Counted from the stretch's first letter, positions 45,660 through 58,863 are shown. The stretch is DNA of 64,000 bases from Kryptolebias marmoratus (GCF_001649575.2 NC_051435.1:5604226-5668225), one strand, 5' to 3'. The notes: generated by a model not told the origin, from the letters alone. Program-made: numbers and translations.

Positions 45660-45900
45660 TTAAAGTAATTTTGGTCAAATCTTGTAAATGAAAAAATCTC
45701 CTGCAATACTGTGAGATCTTGCAAGATGCGATAGCACTCCTATAACGTGTTAAAGATTAAACTTAGCTACAACCACATCATATTTAACAAATTTAAAATT
45801 GAATGACTAACCATTTTGTTGTTTTCTATAGTCAATTGGCTGTAGCAGCCATCTTGAATTGGACGTACTTAATGATTCTTTACTGTGTTTCAGTAAAATC
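45660..45900 (-). repeat. Dispersed repeat, family A, antisense copy
   Basis: Minus-strand phrases caattcaagatggctgctac, agccaattgactatagaaaa and gtggttgtagctaag follow the same order as the copies at 54720-55290 and 2450-2770. Class not recognised. Confidence 0.5.
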
Positions 45901-45953
45901 TGTTCACTGGTCCATCAAATATTTTGCTAAGACCATATATGCCCCCCCCCCCA

Positions 45954-46004
<51 letters not shown>

Positions 46005-46021
46005 ACACACACACAGACACA
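45954..46021. repeat. (CA)n microsatellite
   Basis: Long CA run with a few interruptions (cat, cag), preceded by a C homopolymer at about 45942-45952. Confidence 0.95.
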
Positions 46022-48739
46022 AGCAAAAACATCATTGCCTAGGGAAAACTTACTGTTGTAGCCATTTGACAATCAGAAAGATGTTTTTCCCCTCTTATTA
46101 GTCAAAAGTAGAAATACATATACAACATGATAATTATGTTATTCAGTAAAGACTTTATTTAAGTACCACATTCCACACAAGAGCCCTTCATCTCTCATAT
46201 GTTGTGAATTCTTTACTTGCATTCTATTTTATCAAATTGTTGCTTATTCTCCAAGTTAGCTAACACATATCTCCTTGACCCTTTTCTGCTGTGACCCTGT
46301 GAACTCTACTCTGCCCGGCCACACTGCATCATTAACAGCCCTGTTTGTATCTCTGCATCAGAAACATGATTGCATTTGTGGTGCCTGTCCAGTTCTTTGG
46401 TCGTATCTGTACATGTTGGAGGGGAGTGTGAGTTGAGTTGTGTGTGAGTGGGGTTGCCTGCAGGCTGTGTGCTGTTTCCTCTGACAGTTACTGATAATGA
46501 AGACTCATGCAAATGCCTGAGGCCTGTTTCCTCTGCCAGGTGGCTCCTCCTCACCTTTTCTCCCTGGCTTTCACTAAACAATACTGGATCAAAGCCCATA
46601 TTTAATTGATTCTAGAAAGTTTGTTAATTAAGTCATTTATATTTTTAATGCCACGAGCCTTAAACTTTCTCACAAAGCTACAGTAAGTGCAGAACGCTCT
46701 GTGTTAGTGCCTGTCGTCACAATTTAATACCGCACGACTTTCTGTCTTCCTGTTTATCACCAGTGATGACTCATGAAGGCTGCCACAGAAAATGTTTGAA
46801 TCATTATAAGGTTTCTTCGTGTTTTTGTGTCCAGCTGGTTAAATGTCCAGTCAGGGAACAGTGGAGACAAGTGGAGGCGGCACGAGCAGATGTCCTGCTC
46901 ACCTCATCCCTACCTGGATTAGTCTCCATGGTAACATTCCACCTGAAGGAGGACATTTATTCAGGACAATCTGCATGATGGCGTGCTTGTGTGTGTAGAT
47001 ATACAAACATTTGTGTGTGTGTGTGTGTATACACACAGGTGCATATTCACACTGACATTCAAAATTCAAAAGGGATAATATAATCACCTCAGACAAAACA
47101 AAAATATTTAACTATTAGATTATTTTACTACTTATCATGAATATTTTGAAATAATGAAGGTTTAATTTAAACTGCTTCTATATTTTTCTAATGAAACATT
47201 AAGACAAAAGTCTTTCATACCGAATTCGTGGGAAAGGACACAGTAGTTAGCGACTACACTTCCGGCAAAATAAACTGGAAGGGGAGAGGCAGAGGAAAAG
47301 AGCTGTTTTGAGGCTCATAATGTCTGTTACTCCACCCTTTAGATGCAGGAGCAGGAAACAGCAGTGAAGTGTTATTTAGTCCTCATTTATGGAAACATAC
47401 TCACTTTTATGACTCTTGGTTTTAGTGTTTTGCTCCAGTTTACAGTAAAGCATGAAACTCATCTGACCTCACACTGTCACTGACTGATGCAATGATTCTG
47501 AGGAAACACATTTGTTCAGATGACAGTATTTCAGTTTCAGCTCCTTAATAAAAGGTTGATAAAACTACACTTTTCAGAACACAATTTACCGTTCTTATAT
47601 TAAAACATTCAGCTCATTCTGGAGTTAGGTGTTATGACATTTGGGGTTTGTAACGTTTATACCTTTTAAAATATTTAACTTTATTTACAGAGAGTCTCTC
47701 CAAGTCCTTCCCAAAAACATTGCTGAACTGGATTTTTCAGTGGCGTCACCGGTACCAGCAGCTTTTTCACAACATGACAAGAGAATCTGAGTGAAAAGGC
47801 AAACATTTGCTCTGCATTTGTCCCATAGCTCCAAGCAGAAGATTTATCTGACCGGTTTAAAGACAAATGAATGGACTCATTTTATACATCCAGATAAGGA
47901 TTCAAAGTAGTAACACACAGTGCTAGCTCTGTGCTGGACTACACTGTCCATCACACATGCAAATCCCTCTCCCCAGCTGTATTTCACTTGGAAATGAGGA
48001 GTGCATGTGACAACGTGAGCACTTCCGTGGGGCGTTTTTTACTGCAGAACACCAAGTTTGTTGGGGGCTGTAATACACATGAAGATAACCCAGCCTTAAT
48101 AAGGAAAAATGTAGTTTATGAGGTTAAGAGTTAGGGGTAATGTGAATACAATTCATATAAACTATGATTTATATAAAACGATGCGATAGTTGCAATGTGT
48201 GGGACTTTTAGCCAAGTTTTTTGCTAATCTTTGTGTCAGAATGACCAAAAAAAATAAAATCAAATGCATTCTGGGCTCGTGTGTTTGTGTGTGTGTGTGT
48301 ATTATGGCAGAAATCTACAGCTGATAGTTTTTAACAAATCTAGTGAGACTATTCAGGTAGTAGCACAAACCCGGTGCACACTCAGTCGTGTTGTGAGTCC
48401 CTTCACAAACAGGGAACAAAATCAAAATTGAATGATTTATGTTACAGCAAGCTGCCATTCTGTCGACTGGGCTTTTGTCTCTAAAAGGGAGGCAGGTTGA
48501 AACAGAGTGACAGGGTAAACAGAATTATACCTCACACCATGTGTAATGCAAGTGCAGACACACACACACAACATCTGTGTCTAAATAAGCCCTTCACCTG
48601 CTCATCACCTGCTCTGGGTGCAAGCAGGGTGACACACACACATGCGCACACACGTATAGAGGAGGACAATGAATGAGTTAGCGATGGACAAAGAGAAAGC
48701 TGTTCACACAAGTAAACAGCACCAATGCCCCACAGGTGA

Positions 48740-48762
48740 AACACACACACACACACACACAC
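48740..48762. repeat. (CA)n microsatellite
   Basis: About 11 CA units within a CA-rich neighbourhood that also has shorter runs around 48558-48570 and 48633-48655. Confidence 0.9.
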
Positions 48763-49629
48763 GTACAAACACTCACACAGTGTGAAAAACTAAAGTCACT
48801 GAACTCCATCAGTACTCAGTGAAAAGAAAATACATATTCACTCACTCATATATTTTGGCTTCAGACATGGATGTTGTTTTTGATGTTTCTGATCGACTAG
48901 CAGTAGTTCAAATTTGTCCTCTATGGAAGACCTCTGTAAATTTAAATATCTGCCACCCGCTGCATACTACTGAATTAACTCCTGTTAATATCTACAGAGG
49001 ACATTTAGAGCTTTTCAATGATACCAAATGTGAAGGGGTGGGGATTACAAAGATGGGAGAATTAAAAAAAAATGTGATTGGACAATATTTTTTTCCAGGT
49101 AGTCAGGAGGACAGCAGACAGTTCAAGAAACATTTTAGGAAATATATGTTCACGTTGACACAATGATAGCAAAATAATATTTCATTTTAAAAGAACACTT
49201 TCTGTTTTCTCTTTCTGAGGGACTCGTTTAGGTTTAAAAGATGTTTAAAACGATGTAGGATTTTTGCATTTTGTCAACCTAAATGTAATACATTTATTTA
49301 CCACTAGATGGCACTAATGTTATAGAAAAGTACTTAACTGAACAAAATCAATAATTTTTGACACAGTACTGGAAACCTGAAACTAGCAACATGTTTTCAA
49401 AAAATATAAATTCTAAGAAAATTATTAAAACAGAATTGAAGAGTTTTAAACATGTAGACACTGAATCCTGCTAAAGAAGTAAGTTATTTTAATTCATTCT
49501 ATTCATATATATGAAATATGTCAGTGAACACTAAATTTTAAAGCTTTGTTAATTCATATTCCAATGTCATTTTTCAGTTTGATTAGTTTTCCAAATACAT
49601 ACAACAGCAAACTTTTTCACTTCCAACCC

Positions 49630-49930
49630 AAAAAATAACAGCAGCAGAGGCTTGTGACCCCAATATTACAGGTTTAAATGTACAATCTTTGCTGATAACA
49701 CTACTAAACAAAATACAAACAACCTGAATGCCTTGGAATTCATTTTTTATTCATTTATCATTATTGTATGTATTTTTTTATATATATTTATAATGAAAAT
49801 ATGCCATTAGGGATCTGTTTAACATTTAATTTAATTTCTGAAGATCGTCTGATCGTCTTCACTTGATGTTTCATGACCCACACTGGGGTGCCGACCTTAA
49901 CTTTGGGTTCTGCTGTGATAAAGGAAACCT
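49630..49930 (+). repeat. Dispersed repeat, family B, copy 1
   Basis: Shares aacagcagcagaggcttgtg (from 49637) and, further on, 'ctgataacact', 'gaagatcgtct' and 'catgacccacactggggtgc' in order with the region 62300-62600. Diverged; class unknown. Confidence 0.4.
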
Positions 49931-50713
49931 ACAGTAAGTGGAAGCAGCTCCTCTAAGTATTTGTTCGTGTTCAAACACGATTAGTAAAATTACCAACATA
50001 TACATAAATGTCAGCCTATACTAAAACATCTAAATGTGGAATTAAGCTAAAAACAAATTTACAAATCCCTCTGATATTTAATACTGTACATGTTCTAGGC
50101 CTGTATTCAGATACTTAACACTCAGCTATTTCATCTTGCTGTTGTGGTTATTGTTATAAAACATCTATCATTTTCTGTGTTTCAATGGTCGTAAATATGA
50201 TCGAGCAACGGAGGACCGATCCAATTTCCCAAAAGATTCTGGTCAGGAAAACAAAGTAAAAACCTCCTCACAGTTCCTCCAGCTGACTGTTTATAAATTT
50301 ACTGGAAAAAGAAGGAAATCCCCTCTTTGGTTGAAATTAGCACACGCCCAAGCACTCACTATGTGGGATGCCTTGAACCCTTTCCTCGTCTCTAGTTCAG
50401 GGTGCAGTTTACCTACAGCAGAGAGGGAGACACAGAGAGGGGGGGATCAACTCCCAGAATGTGTCTATTATCCTCCTACACCAATCAAACTGTTGTGTCA
50501 GTGTGTTGCCATTGTTTCATCCTGGGTCAGGCTGCTACTGACCATGGCTGCCATATTGATGACTAAGTCAGTTTGGGGCTCTGAGGACAATGGTGCTCTG
50601 GAGCCTCCACAAAGCGCCAGGCTAATGCTCCCCTTTCAGCCGGCCTGCTCAGCTGCTGAGTGTGCAAGGCTGCTGGGCAAATGGAGTGGCGCAGGTCCAG
50701 GGGGCCCCAGCCC

Positions 50714-50720
50714 TATAAAA
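50714..50720 (+). promoter_or_regulatory. cryba2: cryba2 TATA box
   Basis: TATAAAA lies about 30 bases before the probable start of an untranslated first exon that ends at 50784 with a consensus donor (gtct|gtaagt). Upstream, TGCTGAG at 50654-50660 resembles a Maf half-site, the usual activator of beta-crystallin promoters; that role is inferred. Confidence 0.6.
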
Positions 50721-50744
50721 ACACAGGCAAGAGTCTCGTCCCCG

Positions 50745-50784
50745 ACATTGATTATACTGGATCTGTCCCACCTCAGTACCGTCT
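50745..50784 (+). other. cryba2: cryba2 untranslated first exon (probable)
   Basis: Short exon between the TATA box and the donor at 50785. The intron 50785-51558 ends in tctttttcag, and the next exon contains the start codon 30 bases in. Untranslated first exons are common in beta-crystallin genes. The 5' edge is an estimate from TATA spacing. Confidence 0.5.
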
Positions 50785-51588
50785 GTAAGTATATCATGTT
50801 ACCTCATACTTAGCTGCAGGAAAATGCATAGGGGGGGACAGCTGTGTGTACTGGAGTGGAGCTTAACTGGCAAGAAGATGCTCCTTATTTTATATATGAA
50901 ATGGATGGACAGCTGATTGTTTGGTTTACTGACTACAATATAAAAGCCAATTTGTACTTTTCTTATTGGGGTAGTTAAAAAAAATTCTATATTCCTATTT
51001 ATTTTAGAAGAATTCAAACATTATAACCTATTAGTGTGCTTGTGTTCTGCAAGTTGATATTGCACAAGCATTTTTCTCCACCTTATGATGTTTTAATTTT
51101 ACAAAACTGCAAAATAATTCGACCAAATCATAATGAATAACTTTGGAAATTTAAATAAATAAATCTTTCACCCAGACATAAGATTTATGCATTTTTTTTG
51201 GCTTCTATTTAGTTTGCTTCTGTATGATTTGCAACATCTCAGGGATGTGTGGCTTCTGACTGAATCACCTGTATAACAAAAATCTCTGCTGAGAAGAAAT
51301 GGACTATTTAGTGGATTTTACTTTATTTATTATTTAGCTATTTTTTTTACTTTTTGTGCCACCTCATCTATTTGGTTATTCCAGATAATAAAGATTTCAT
51401 TTGTAATGAAATTACTGAGCAGAAGGTATCTGCTTCAAGACTAGAAGTACTGATAAGTTTTATTTTTCCTGACATTACACCAACCAAATGCATGCAAGCC
51501 TTTTTTTTATGGATTTTTTTTTTTTAATTTACTGTTAAATGTTATTTTTCTTTTTCAGAGAGCAAGCCCCAAGGGAGAAGCTGCAACC

Positions 51589-53695
51589 ATGAACACTCAA
51601 CAGATGGAGCAAATGGGCCAGTTCAGGATCACAGTCTGGGAGGAGGAGAACTTCCAGGGAAAGCGCTGTGAGTTCATGCTGGAATGCCAGAACATCATGG
51701 AGAGGGGCTTCAACAAGATCCGCTCCATCAAGGTTGAGAATGGACCGTAAGTCACAAGCATTGGTGTTCTGCTTTTTTATCCAACCACACATACACCTTC
51801 AGCCAGCTGGCCCTGCTATCTTCTTTTGCATTCACAGGATGGCTTTCACCTCCTGACCTCTATCTTGATTGGCTGTTATTTTTGCCAGTATAAGATTAGC
51901 TTTACCAGGCTCATATGCAAATAATGATAAAGCCAGAATTATTTCATGATATTGAGACAATTAATCCTTTAAAGAAAGTATGTTAAAAGAAGAATTCAGT
52001 TATGAGCCACAGGAGTATTAAATATAACACAATTCAAAATTCTCTTGTAAATTTGATTTAATTTGCCTACAAAAGCATGAATAGAAAAGACATGGTTCAG
52101 TTCCAAAGAATAATCAAAACCTAGAAAAGAAAGGATAACAAAAACATAAATATACAAATTACAACCTGCTGATTTATTATGTTACTAGTTGGCATGTATC
52201 ACTTGTGTGTGTGTGTGTTTATGCATCATCCGAGTGTGACCCTGATGTGATATGAGTTGGCTGTGTGCAGCTGCCGTCTGTGAGCCAGAATGGCTGGCTG
52301 ACTGACTGGCGATCAGATAAAGCACCCTGGGTGCAGCAGGAACGGCAGCGACAGCAGTCCTTAATGTTTGCTTTGTGCCTCCAAGTAACAAAAAAAGCTG
52401 TGCTTGGTTTTAACACAGGGTTTATTTAAAGGGGGGTTGTTGGTTATCACAAGATGACAATTTGAAACTAATTTGTTGTTTGCTGAAATATGAGTTTTTC
52501 CACTTTTTGGTTGACATTTTTCTCTGTTGTACGGCTTTTTTTTGCATTCATGATTGATTTTTTGTTATCACACTCATTGTTTCCACCCTTATTTCTGTCC
52601 TCCAGTTGGGTGGGTTATGAGTACCCAGAGTTTCAGGGACAGCAGTTCATCCTGGAGAAGGGAGACTATCCTCGCTACGAGGCCTGGAGTGGAAACAGCA
52701 GCTACAGAACTGAGCACATGCTTTCCTTCAGGCCCATCAAGTGTGCTGTACGTTCTTCTCCTTCCATTCATCCCAGTCGACTTCTCTAAATGCTCCACCT
52801 ATGTTTGATTCTAACCTACACCTCCTTATCTTTGTTTTTGTCCATCACACCATTTAACCTTACATTTAACCTCTTTATATCAGTAATTTGTCCTAATACA
52901 TCCCAACTGTGTTCTGTTTTGTTAAAAAGCAGTTCAAAACATTTTAGGGTCTTTGAAGATAACCTTAGTTAAACTTCTTGACGGAATTTGGAGGAAAATT
53001 TTCCACTTTCATTTTTACAATATCTTACTAATTGCAGAAGGATATAAACTGACCTCTAATGGCCATGATATTATATATTTTCTTTCTTTTCTCTGCAGAA
53101 CCACAGTGACAGCAAAGTGACCCTGTACGAGTGTGAGGACTTCCAGGGCCGTAAGTTTGAGATGTGCGATGACTACCCCTCCCTACAGGCAATGGGCTGG
53201 TGCAGCAAGGAGGTGCCCTCCATCAAAATCAACTCCGGAGCGTAAGTCACTTATCTTCCTCTCATCTCTCTATCTTTGGTCATTGCTTTAGTGTTTTTCC
53301 CTCAGCAGATGTGATTTTATCTCCAGGTTTATTTCCCAAATGTGTCGTTTATCAGTTATTTCAGAGGTCCTGCTGTTGGACAAAGCTTGATGTTAGAGAC
53401 AAACAGGCAAATGAAGTCTTTAGAAAGACAATCTAGGAAAGCTGAACTCTTACCAGCACATCAACATTTTGTTCAGTGTAAACTGAAATCTTCTGTAATT
53501 GCCACAATCAACCTAACCTTGACTTGATCCGTCCTCCCTCTCTGCAGCTGGGTGGCCTACCAGTTCCCTGGTTACCGCGGTTACCAGTACATCCTGGAGA
53601 GAGACAGACACCAAGGCGAGTACAGAAACTACAACGAGTACAGCACCCAGGCTCACACCAACCAGGTGCAGTCCATTCGTAGGATCCAGCACTAA
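51589..53695 (+). CDS. cryba2: Beta-crystallin A2 (196 aa, four coding exons)
   Basis: Structural protein of the lens, an acidic-type beta-crystallin with two domains of two Greek-key motifs each. Coding exons are 51589-51746, 52606-52747, 53099-53241 and 53548-53695 (591 nt); each encodes one Greek key, the standard beta-crystallin layout. Motif 1 has [18 protein letters not shown], motif 2 [20 protein letters not shown], motif 3 [20 protein letters not shown] and motif 4 [19 protein letters not shown]; it ends QSIRRIQH. The FEGD-like and YRGYQY signatures place it with CRYBA2 ahead of CRYBA1/A4. fev directly downstream on the same strand agrees with the human CRYBA2-FEV pair. The teleost paralogue is probably cryba2a, by resemblance. 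The N-terminal arm is short (about 11 residues). Confidence 0.93.
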
Positions 53696-53899
53696 GCCTT
53701 CGCCCTGCCCACCTGTCCCAACCTGAAAAAAAAAGAAAAAGAAAAAGAAACTAAACGCTTCCTCACCTTGAACCCTGGACAGACCGCTGTCACAGAACAG
53801 TAGACGGACAAATTCTTTCTATCACTCTGTGGCTCTGGATGTTTGGATATCTAAGTACATACTTCTACTACCACGCTAAAGCATGTTCTTGAAATAGGA

Positions 53900-53905
53900 A
53901 ATAAA
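53900..53905 (+). terminator. cryba2: cryba2 poly(A) signal
   Basis: AATAAA about 205 bases after the stop codon, followed by a T-rich tract at about 53937-53947. It gives a short 3' UTR, usual for crystallins. Confidence 0.75.
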
Positions 53906-54719
53906 GGCTTTTCTTCAAGACTGTTTGTCAGTATTCTTTTTTTTTTCTACAATGACGTTTTTCCACTCCAAATTAAATTAGCAAAATAATGTGAAAGGTC
54001 TGAGAAACTGTTACAACTGGCAAGGCTATGCTACAACAAATTCCTTTTGGGGATGACAAAAAGTCTTACCACAGATGTACAAGCATTGAGACATCAGAGC
54101 CCCTTTTAGCTTCAGGAATAAGGCTGTTTTCTGAGATAGATTTTGCTTTGTATTTGCTGAAAACATATTTAGCTTTTAGAGAACATACATGGAAAGATTT
54201 GATTCTGTTTGGCCTTAGGATGTGTATTACTGTTCTTGTCATATTATGTTCTTATTTCCAATAAACAAGAGCATGAGCTTACTTTGGTTTCTATTATTTG
54301 TTTTATGACTCTTCCATATATCCAAGTTTCTAAAAAGAAGTGAAGTGGCACAAATACGAGTACATCATAATAGCTGTCTTGTTAAAAACAGGCAATGACT
54401 CTTTTCTTAGACACCTTTGTTTCCCTTTATGTTTTAAAGATGATGCACAGAATTAAAAACAAGAAGAACAATGTACCCAGAAGTATGATTTTTCTTGTTA
54501 ATGTTAGTTCTTGCAGGCATAAATGCAGGTTTCCTGTCTCAAAATTTGCCCTCAATTGATCTGTTTCTCTATAAGCCTTTAAAATAAGGTCAGCAGAGGT
54601 CATCAAAAACAAGATGGTGGATTTATAAAGCTTTTAGCTACTGGTGAACAGTTTATTTTACACCCACTATCAAGGTTCAATATGATACAGCTTCATCAGT
54701 TAGTTTGAACCAACTAAAA

Positions 54720-55290
54720 ACACCATTTTTCCCTGAATCTGTCTGTGTGTTCGTGTGCCTGCCTGTTAGCAAAATATCTCTGGAATTGCTTAACATACTT
54801 TAAAGAACCTTGCAAAAAATAATAAGTTGATGTGCATCTTCAGCTAATTAACATTTGGAGTCAACCCACAGTCAGCGAACCTTAAAAAACACAAAAATGA
54901 CTATAAATTTTACAGAATGTGCTCTAACATTGGGTGTGGTAGTAGCTGAGAGTTAGTTACAGCACATAATTCAAGTGCTACTCATTGCACAAGATCTTTG
55001 ACTAAAACCTTAACAATTGGGGTCAACCTTGTTTGTCTATTGTAAAATTTCTCTTGAAACACTGAACAGATTTTAATGAAACATTCAGGAAATAATCAGG
55101 ATGAACATCTGATTAATTTCTCGAGCCAACCCAATCAAGGATGGCTGCCACAGCTAACTAATGTTGGAAAACATGAAAATGGCTATAATTCAGTCAATTT
55201 TATAGAAAATGTGCAACGCATCGTCTGAGTGTGAGAGCTCATCGCTCATGAGACTTTTAAAATTGCAGAAACACAAAATTCAAAAGAGGT
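54720..55290 (+). repeat. Dispersed repeat, family A, two tandem units
   Basis: Two diverged units of about 270 bases lie head to tail. Both run from a 'aaaatatctctggaat' / 'aaaatttctcttgaaa' phrase through a Thr-Asn-like 'gatgtgcatctt' / 'gatgaacatctgatta' phrase. They continue through 'ggagtcaaccca' / 'gagccaaccca' to 'aatgactataaattttacag' / 'aatggctataattcagtcaa', with 'gtggtagtagctgagag' at the end of the first. It is the fullest copy in the window. Confidence 0.55.
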
Positions 55291-57319
55291 CAGTTTAATT
55301 TCTTACTATGATTTTCCTGTAAGTGCTCCCTATGAAACTGTAGTAGCTTACGTTTTGTTTGTTCATTCTAATATAACACCATCATGTTTATCCTAGACAC
55401 ACCAGGATCCTGGAGTGTGTTTACCTCCACACATACACACACACTCTGCTTGTTGGTCCAGGACGTTGGATTCCACGTTTACACACCCAGGAGCCTTCAC
55501 CGGCCCACTGTCCCACACCCAAAAGTAACAGGATCTTTTGATAAATGTGTAACTGTGCACATACACCTTTCTCAAACATACATTCCTCTACACCCCGATT
55601 AAAGCAGCTGCAGGGTGGCTCGCAGACAGAAGTGACACTTGAGACGTGCAGGGAGCTCCATGGCTGCTCACTTCAGTCAGCAAAGGTAAGTTAAGACAAA
55701 GGAGACACGAACTTAGGCATGATGACAACTTTTCTTACCAAGGTTACAGAATTGATTGATTTGTTTAGGAAATCCCTGGTACTTGGTAATGTGTAAACTT
55801 TTCTACACTTTTACATATTGTTTGACTTGAAATGTGTAAGAATAGCATAGCTTATTAATATTATTTTTTCCATTTTTTATTTGTAGTCTGGATGAGTGAT
55901 AAGGGAGACTAACTATCAAATACAACAAATGTCCTTAGATTTAATTGATTTTTTATTGAATGTCAGGTAAATTTCAGTGAATTTCTGACTTCACAGGAGA
56001 TCCTTGGATGTATATTTCCTGCTGTTTTTGTAAAACATCACCAACAGATATAATCTGCCTTCTGAGGCTTGTTTTATGTTGCCTGTGGCTTATATTTGAA
56101 CACAGGCAGCTAAAGCAAGTCTTGGACGCCACTAACACACCTCGAAGGACCTTTAAAGTAGAAGACAAAGCAACAAAATTGTGTTTGTTCTGGCACAAAA
56201 CATCTGTCTTGTCTGTGAGGAAGGTGAAGTCCTGATATTCTACAGAACAACCTTGATGAGCAGCATAAAACAAGACATGTACATTATGAATTGTGTCATT
56301 TCACGCCACACAATCTGTTTGGGAAACTGCAAGTTTGACAATTGAAGGTCTGTCACATTTTCTTTTCTTCTTATGTGTGTGTGTCTGTGCCTCCATGCAT
56401 ATCTGACCTCAGTCAGGTGACTGATTGTGGAGCTAATTAATCATTAGCAGACCATTTACTTTTAATTTAGTCAACACAAAGAGCAGAGGATAGGATGAGA
56501 AAAATGGATCCTCTCAGCTCACACGTTGAAAGGAGATTTGTTCTAAGTTAAATGTACTGTCATCAAATTTGTAAGGTAAAGCATTTTTGTTTTGGAAGTG
56601 AATACAGAAGGATGGAAGTGAACATTTGCTTGTTTTTTTTTTCTAGAGACATAAACCCCATGATTGCATCACTTGTCTTTTTAGGCTGTAAAACATTCCT
56701 TTCTAAAGGAAGACAGAGAGGAAAAAACAGATAAACATACACTATATGAACCCAGCACAATATTCACATAAGTCACTGTCAGGGTGTTTCATTTTATTTA
56801 TTTTAGGCACAAAATATGCATGTTCTTGACCTTGTGTTGGCTTGATGGATTTCAGTGTGATGGTAGCAGACAAAGAAAGATGGAAGGAGGAAGACGGATG
56901 ACAACATACAACAAATATCCTGGAGTCAGAACAGTGGCGTTAAGGTCACAGCAAGTTATGGATGTTTAAGCTGCCTTATAATGGATTCTGTTTGTTTGTG
57001 TGTTTGTTGCTTTAAATATTAAAACTTTTCAGTCATGATTTGTCTTTCTTGCATGTGCGCTTTATACAAAACAACTGAACGATCTGTAACCCTGTTGCTA
57101 ATTTATTTCTGTTTAAAATGTCTAATTATCTGAAATAAAAAACTGGTTTTGTTTCTTTATGATGTCAAATGTTTGGCAATTTTGTCACCGTGAACAAAAT
57201 ACTGATCCAGTTTTAAATCTGCTCAATGCAAAGTATGAAATCACATATATATAGAAAATGTTATGCTGAACTAGATCAGTTGAAAGAGTTTACTCGAGTA
57301 GTTTTACTTGCAGTATCTC

Positions 57320-57620
57320 CAGGTATCTATCTCCAGCAGTCATGTGCGAGAGGAGGGGGACACCTTGGACAAGTCACAAGTCCATCACAGAGACAAGCAG
57401 CCATTCACACTCTCACTTACATCTAGGAATAATTTGGAGTTACCAATTAACCTAACATGTATGTTTTTGGTCTGTGGGAGGAAACCAGAGTACTCAGAAG
57501 AAACCCAAACATGCATGGGGAGAAGATGCAAACTCCACCCAGAAAGGCCTTAGTTTGGGAGAAAAACCTGCAGCCTTCCTGCAGGGAGGCAGCAGCTCTA
57601 ACCACTGCTCCACCATGCAG
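57320..57620 (+). repeat. Dispersed repeat, family C, copy 1
   Basis: Carries 'gtccatcacagagacaagca', 'catgtatgtttttggtctg', 'tgggaggaaaccagagtac', 'catgcatggggagaagatgc' and 'aaccactgctccaccatgca'. This ordered set is familiar from many teleost genomes and recurs at 62640-62890. I cannot name the element with confidence. Confidence 0.6.
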
Positions 57621-58559
57621 TAGTTTTCCAGATATACTGAATGCAATTCTGAAATTCAGGTACTCTCTCAGTGTAAGCAATTAGTTGACTGATTCTGCTG
57701 AAAACCACGTGGAAGATTGAGTCACATCATAGACATGAGGCTGACCGTAGACTGTTTGTAATCAGACAAGTGTAAAATCAAGGGGAAAACATTTAGATGG
57801 AAATACGAGTGAATCTTTGTTAAATGTGAAAGAAAAGAGAGCAAACAAGTAAGACAACTGTCAAAAAGCAGTGTTAGCATGCCATAAAGACAGAGCTCCC
57901 TATTCAAACACACACTATTTTTGCAAAATGTCTGCTAGAAGAGTAAATTTAATGTTTGACCCATTTTCAGTCATTTTGTCTCTTTCCATAGATTAAAAAA
58001 ACACATATGATATCCAGATGCAAATTTTGTTGACACAGTTTTAATTTAGGGGCACATTAATGAAATATATGAGCAAAAACATTGTGTGGATTGTTTTTTA
58101 TTACTTTTTGCAATAAGTACCTTTATTCATCACTAAAGTTGTGATGGCTACAAGATATTCCATAAATCATCAACATTCAGTTTAAAGGAGCAACCTAAAC
58201 TGCAGCTTCAGTGCAGAACAACAAAGTTCACAGCTTCTAATAATAAAAAAAACAACCGAAAATAAGGATGCATGATGGTGTCAGTGAACAAAAGACGCCA
58301 TGGTTTTAAAGTTATGACCTCATCGCCCCCCATATTGAGGCCATATAACCTTAAACCCACACAGAGCAGGTTAGGAGGGATGCAATGTTCTTGTTTTCTC
58401 TTGCTCACTAAAGCGTGTTTTTTTAAGGTAAATATTCTTCTCCCAACACGAAACAGGTCTTTGGTGTTTGCCCAGAGGTAAAGAGGCGGAAAAGTGAGGA
58501 GGATCTGAACTGGTTTCCATGTCAAACACTTCAATTCACCATAGAAACTCAGATCTTAA

Positions 58560-58863
58560 CGCGGAAACTTTATTAAACTGTGATGGCGGATTGATAAGGG
58601 CCGAATTTCTATCGGCCTCTTTTTATTGTGGGCACCAGGCGGGCTGACAGAGGTAAATTGCTCTTTTAATTAAAGCAATGCACCAGGGGAAATTGCTGTC
58701 TGAATATTGTCTCAGAGATGGGGGCCAGCGACAGTTGCCTGGAAACTTCAATCTGTCCCCCCGCATTTATTCCAGATCACAGTTATGAGATAAAGTTTAA
58801 TAAAAATCTTTTCCTGCGCCACCAACGAAATGAAATCCAACCCTTTCTGAGCATCCGAACACA
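58560..58863 (+). promoter_or_regulatory. fev: Candidate fev promoter/enhancer block
   Basis: This block is less AT-biased and more complex than its surroundings. It contains two GATA-type sites (TGATAA at 58592-58597 and AGATAA at 58788-58793), a homeodomain-type TTTAATTAAA at 58665-58674 inside a longer imperfect palindrome (58657-58679), and a TATA-like aataaaaat near 58799-58806. FEV/Pet1 is known to depend on GATA factors in serotonergic neurons. Regulatory function here is inferred. Confidence 0.4.

Larger units (their letters stand above)
45317..50700. other. Spacer upstream of cryba2
   Basis: No gene was supported. It contains an antisense family A repeat (about 45660-45900), CA/GT microsatellites (45954-46021, 47011-47028, 48281-48300, 48740-48762) and one member of a second repeat family (about 49630-49930). 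Open frames of up to 160 codons (for example 50331-50813) have no domain and overlap the crystallin promoter. Confidence 0.6.
53950..58500. other. Spacer between cryba2 and fev
   Basis: No gene was supported. It holds tandem family A repeat units (54720-55290), a family C repeat (about 57320-57620) and CA-rich tracts. An exon-like segment with ATG at 55662 and a consensus donor (CAAAG|gtaagt at 55686/55687) could be an upstream exon of an unknown transcript; no partner exon was identified. Confidence 0.5.

Noticed and set aside
50331..50813. 160-codon frame upstream of cryba2
   Set aside because: It overlaps the crystallin TATA box, first exon and donor; composition is not protein-like.
54028..54264. 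78-codon frame downstream of cryba2
   Set aside because: No family resemblance, no splice partners, lies just past the cryba2 poly(A) signal in AT-rich DNA.
55620..55686. ATG-containing segment with perfect donor (gtaagt)
   Set aside because: No matching downstream exon found and the fev start is well explained at 58864; only mentioned in the spacer entry.
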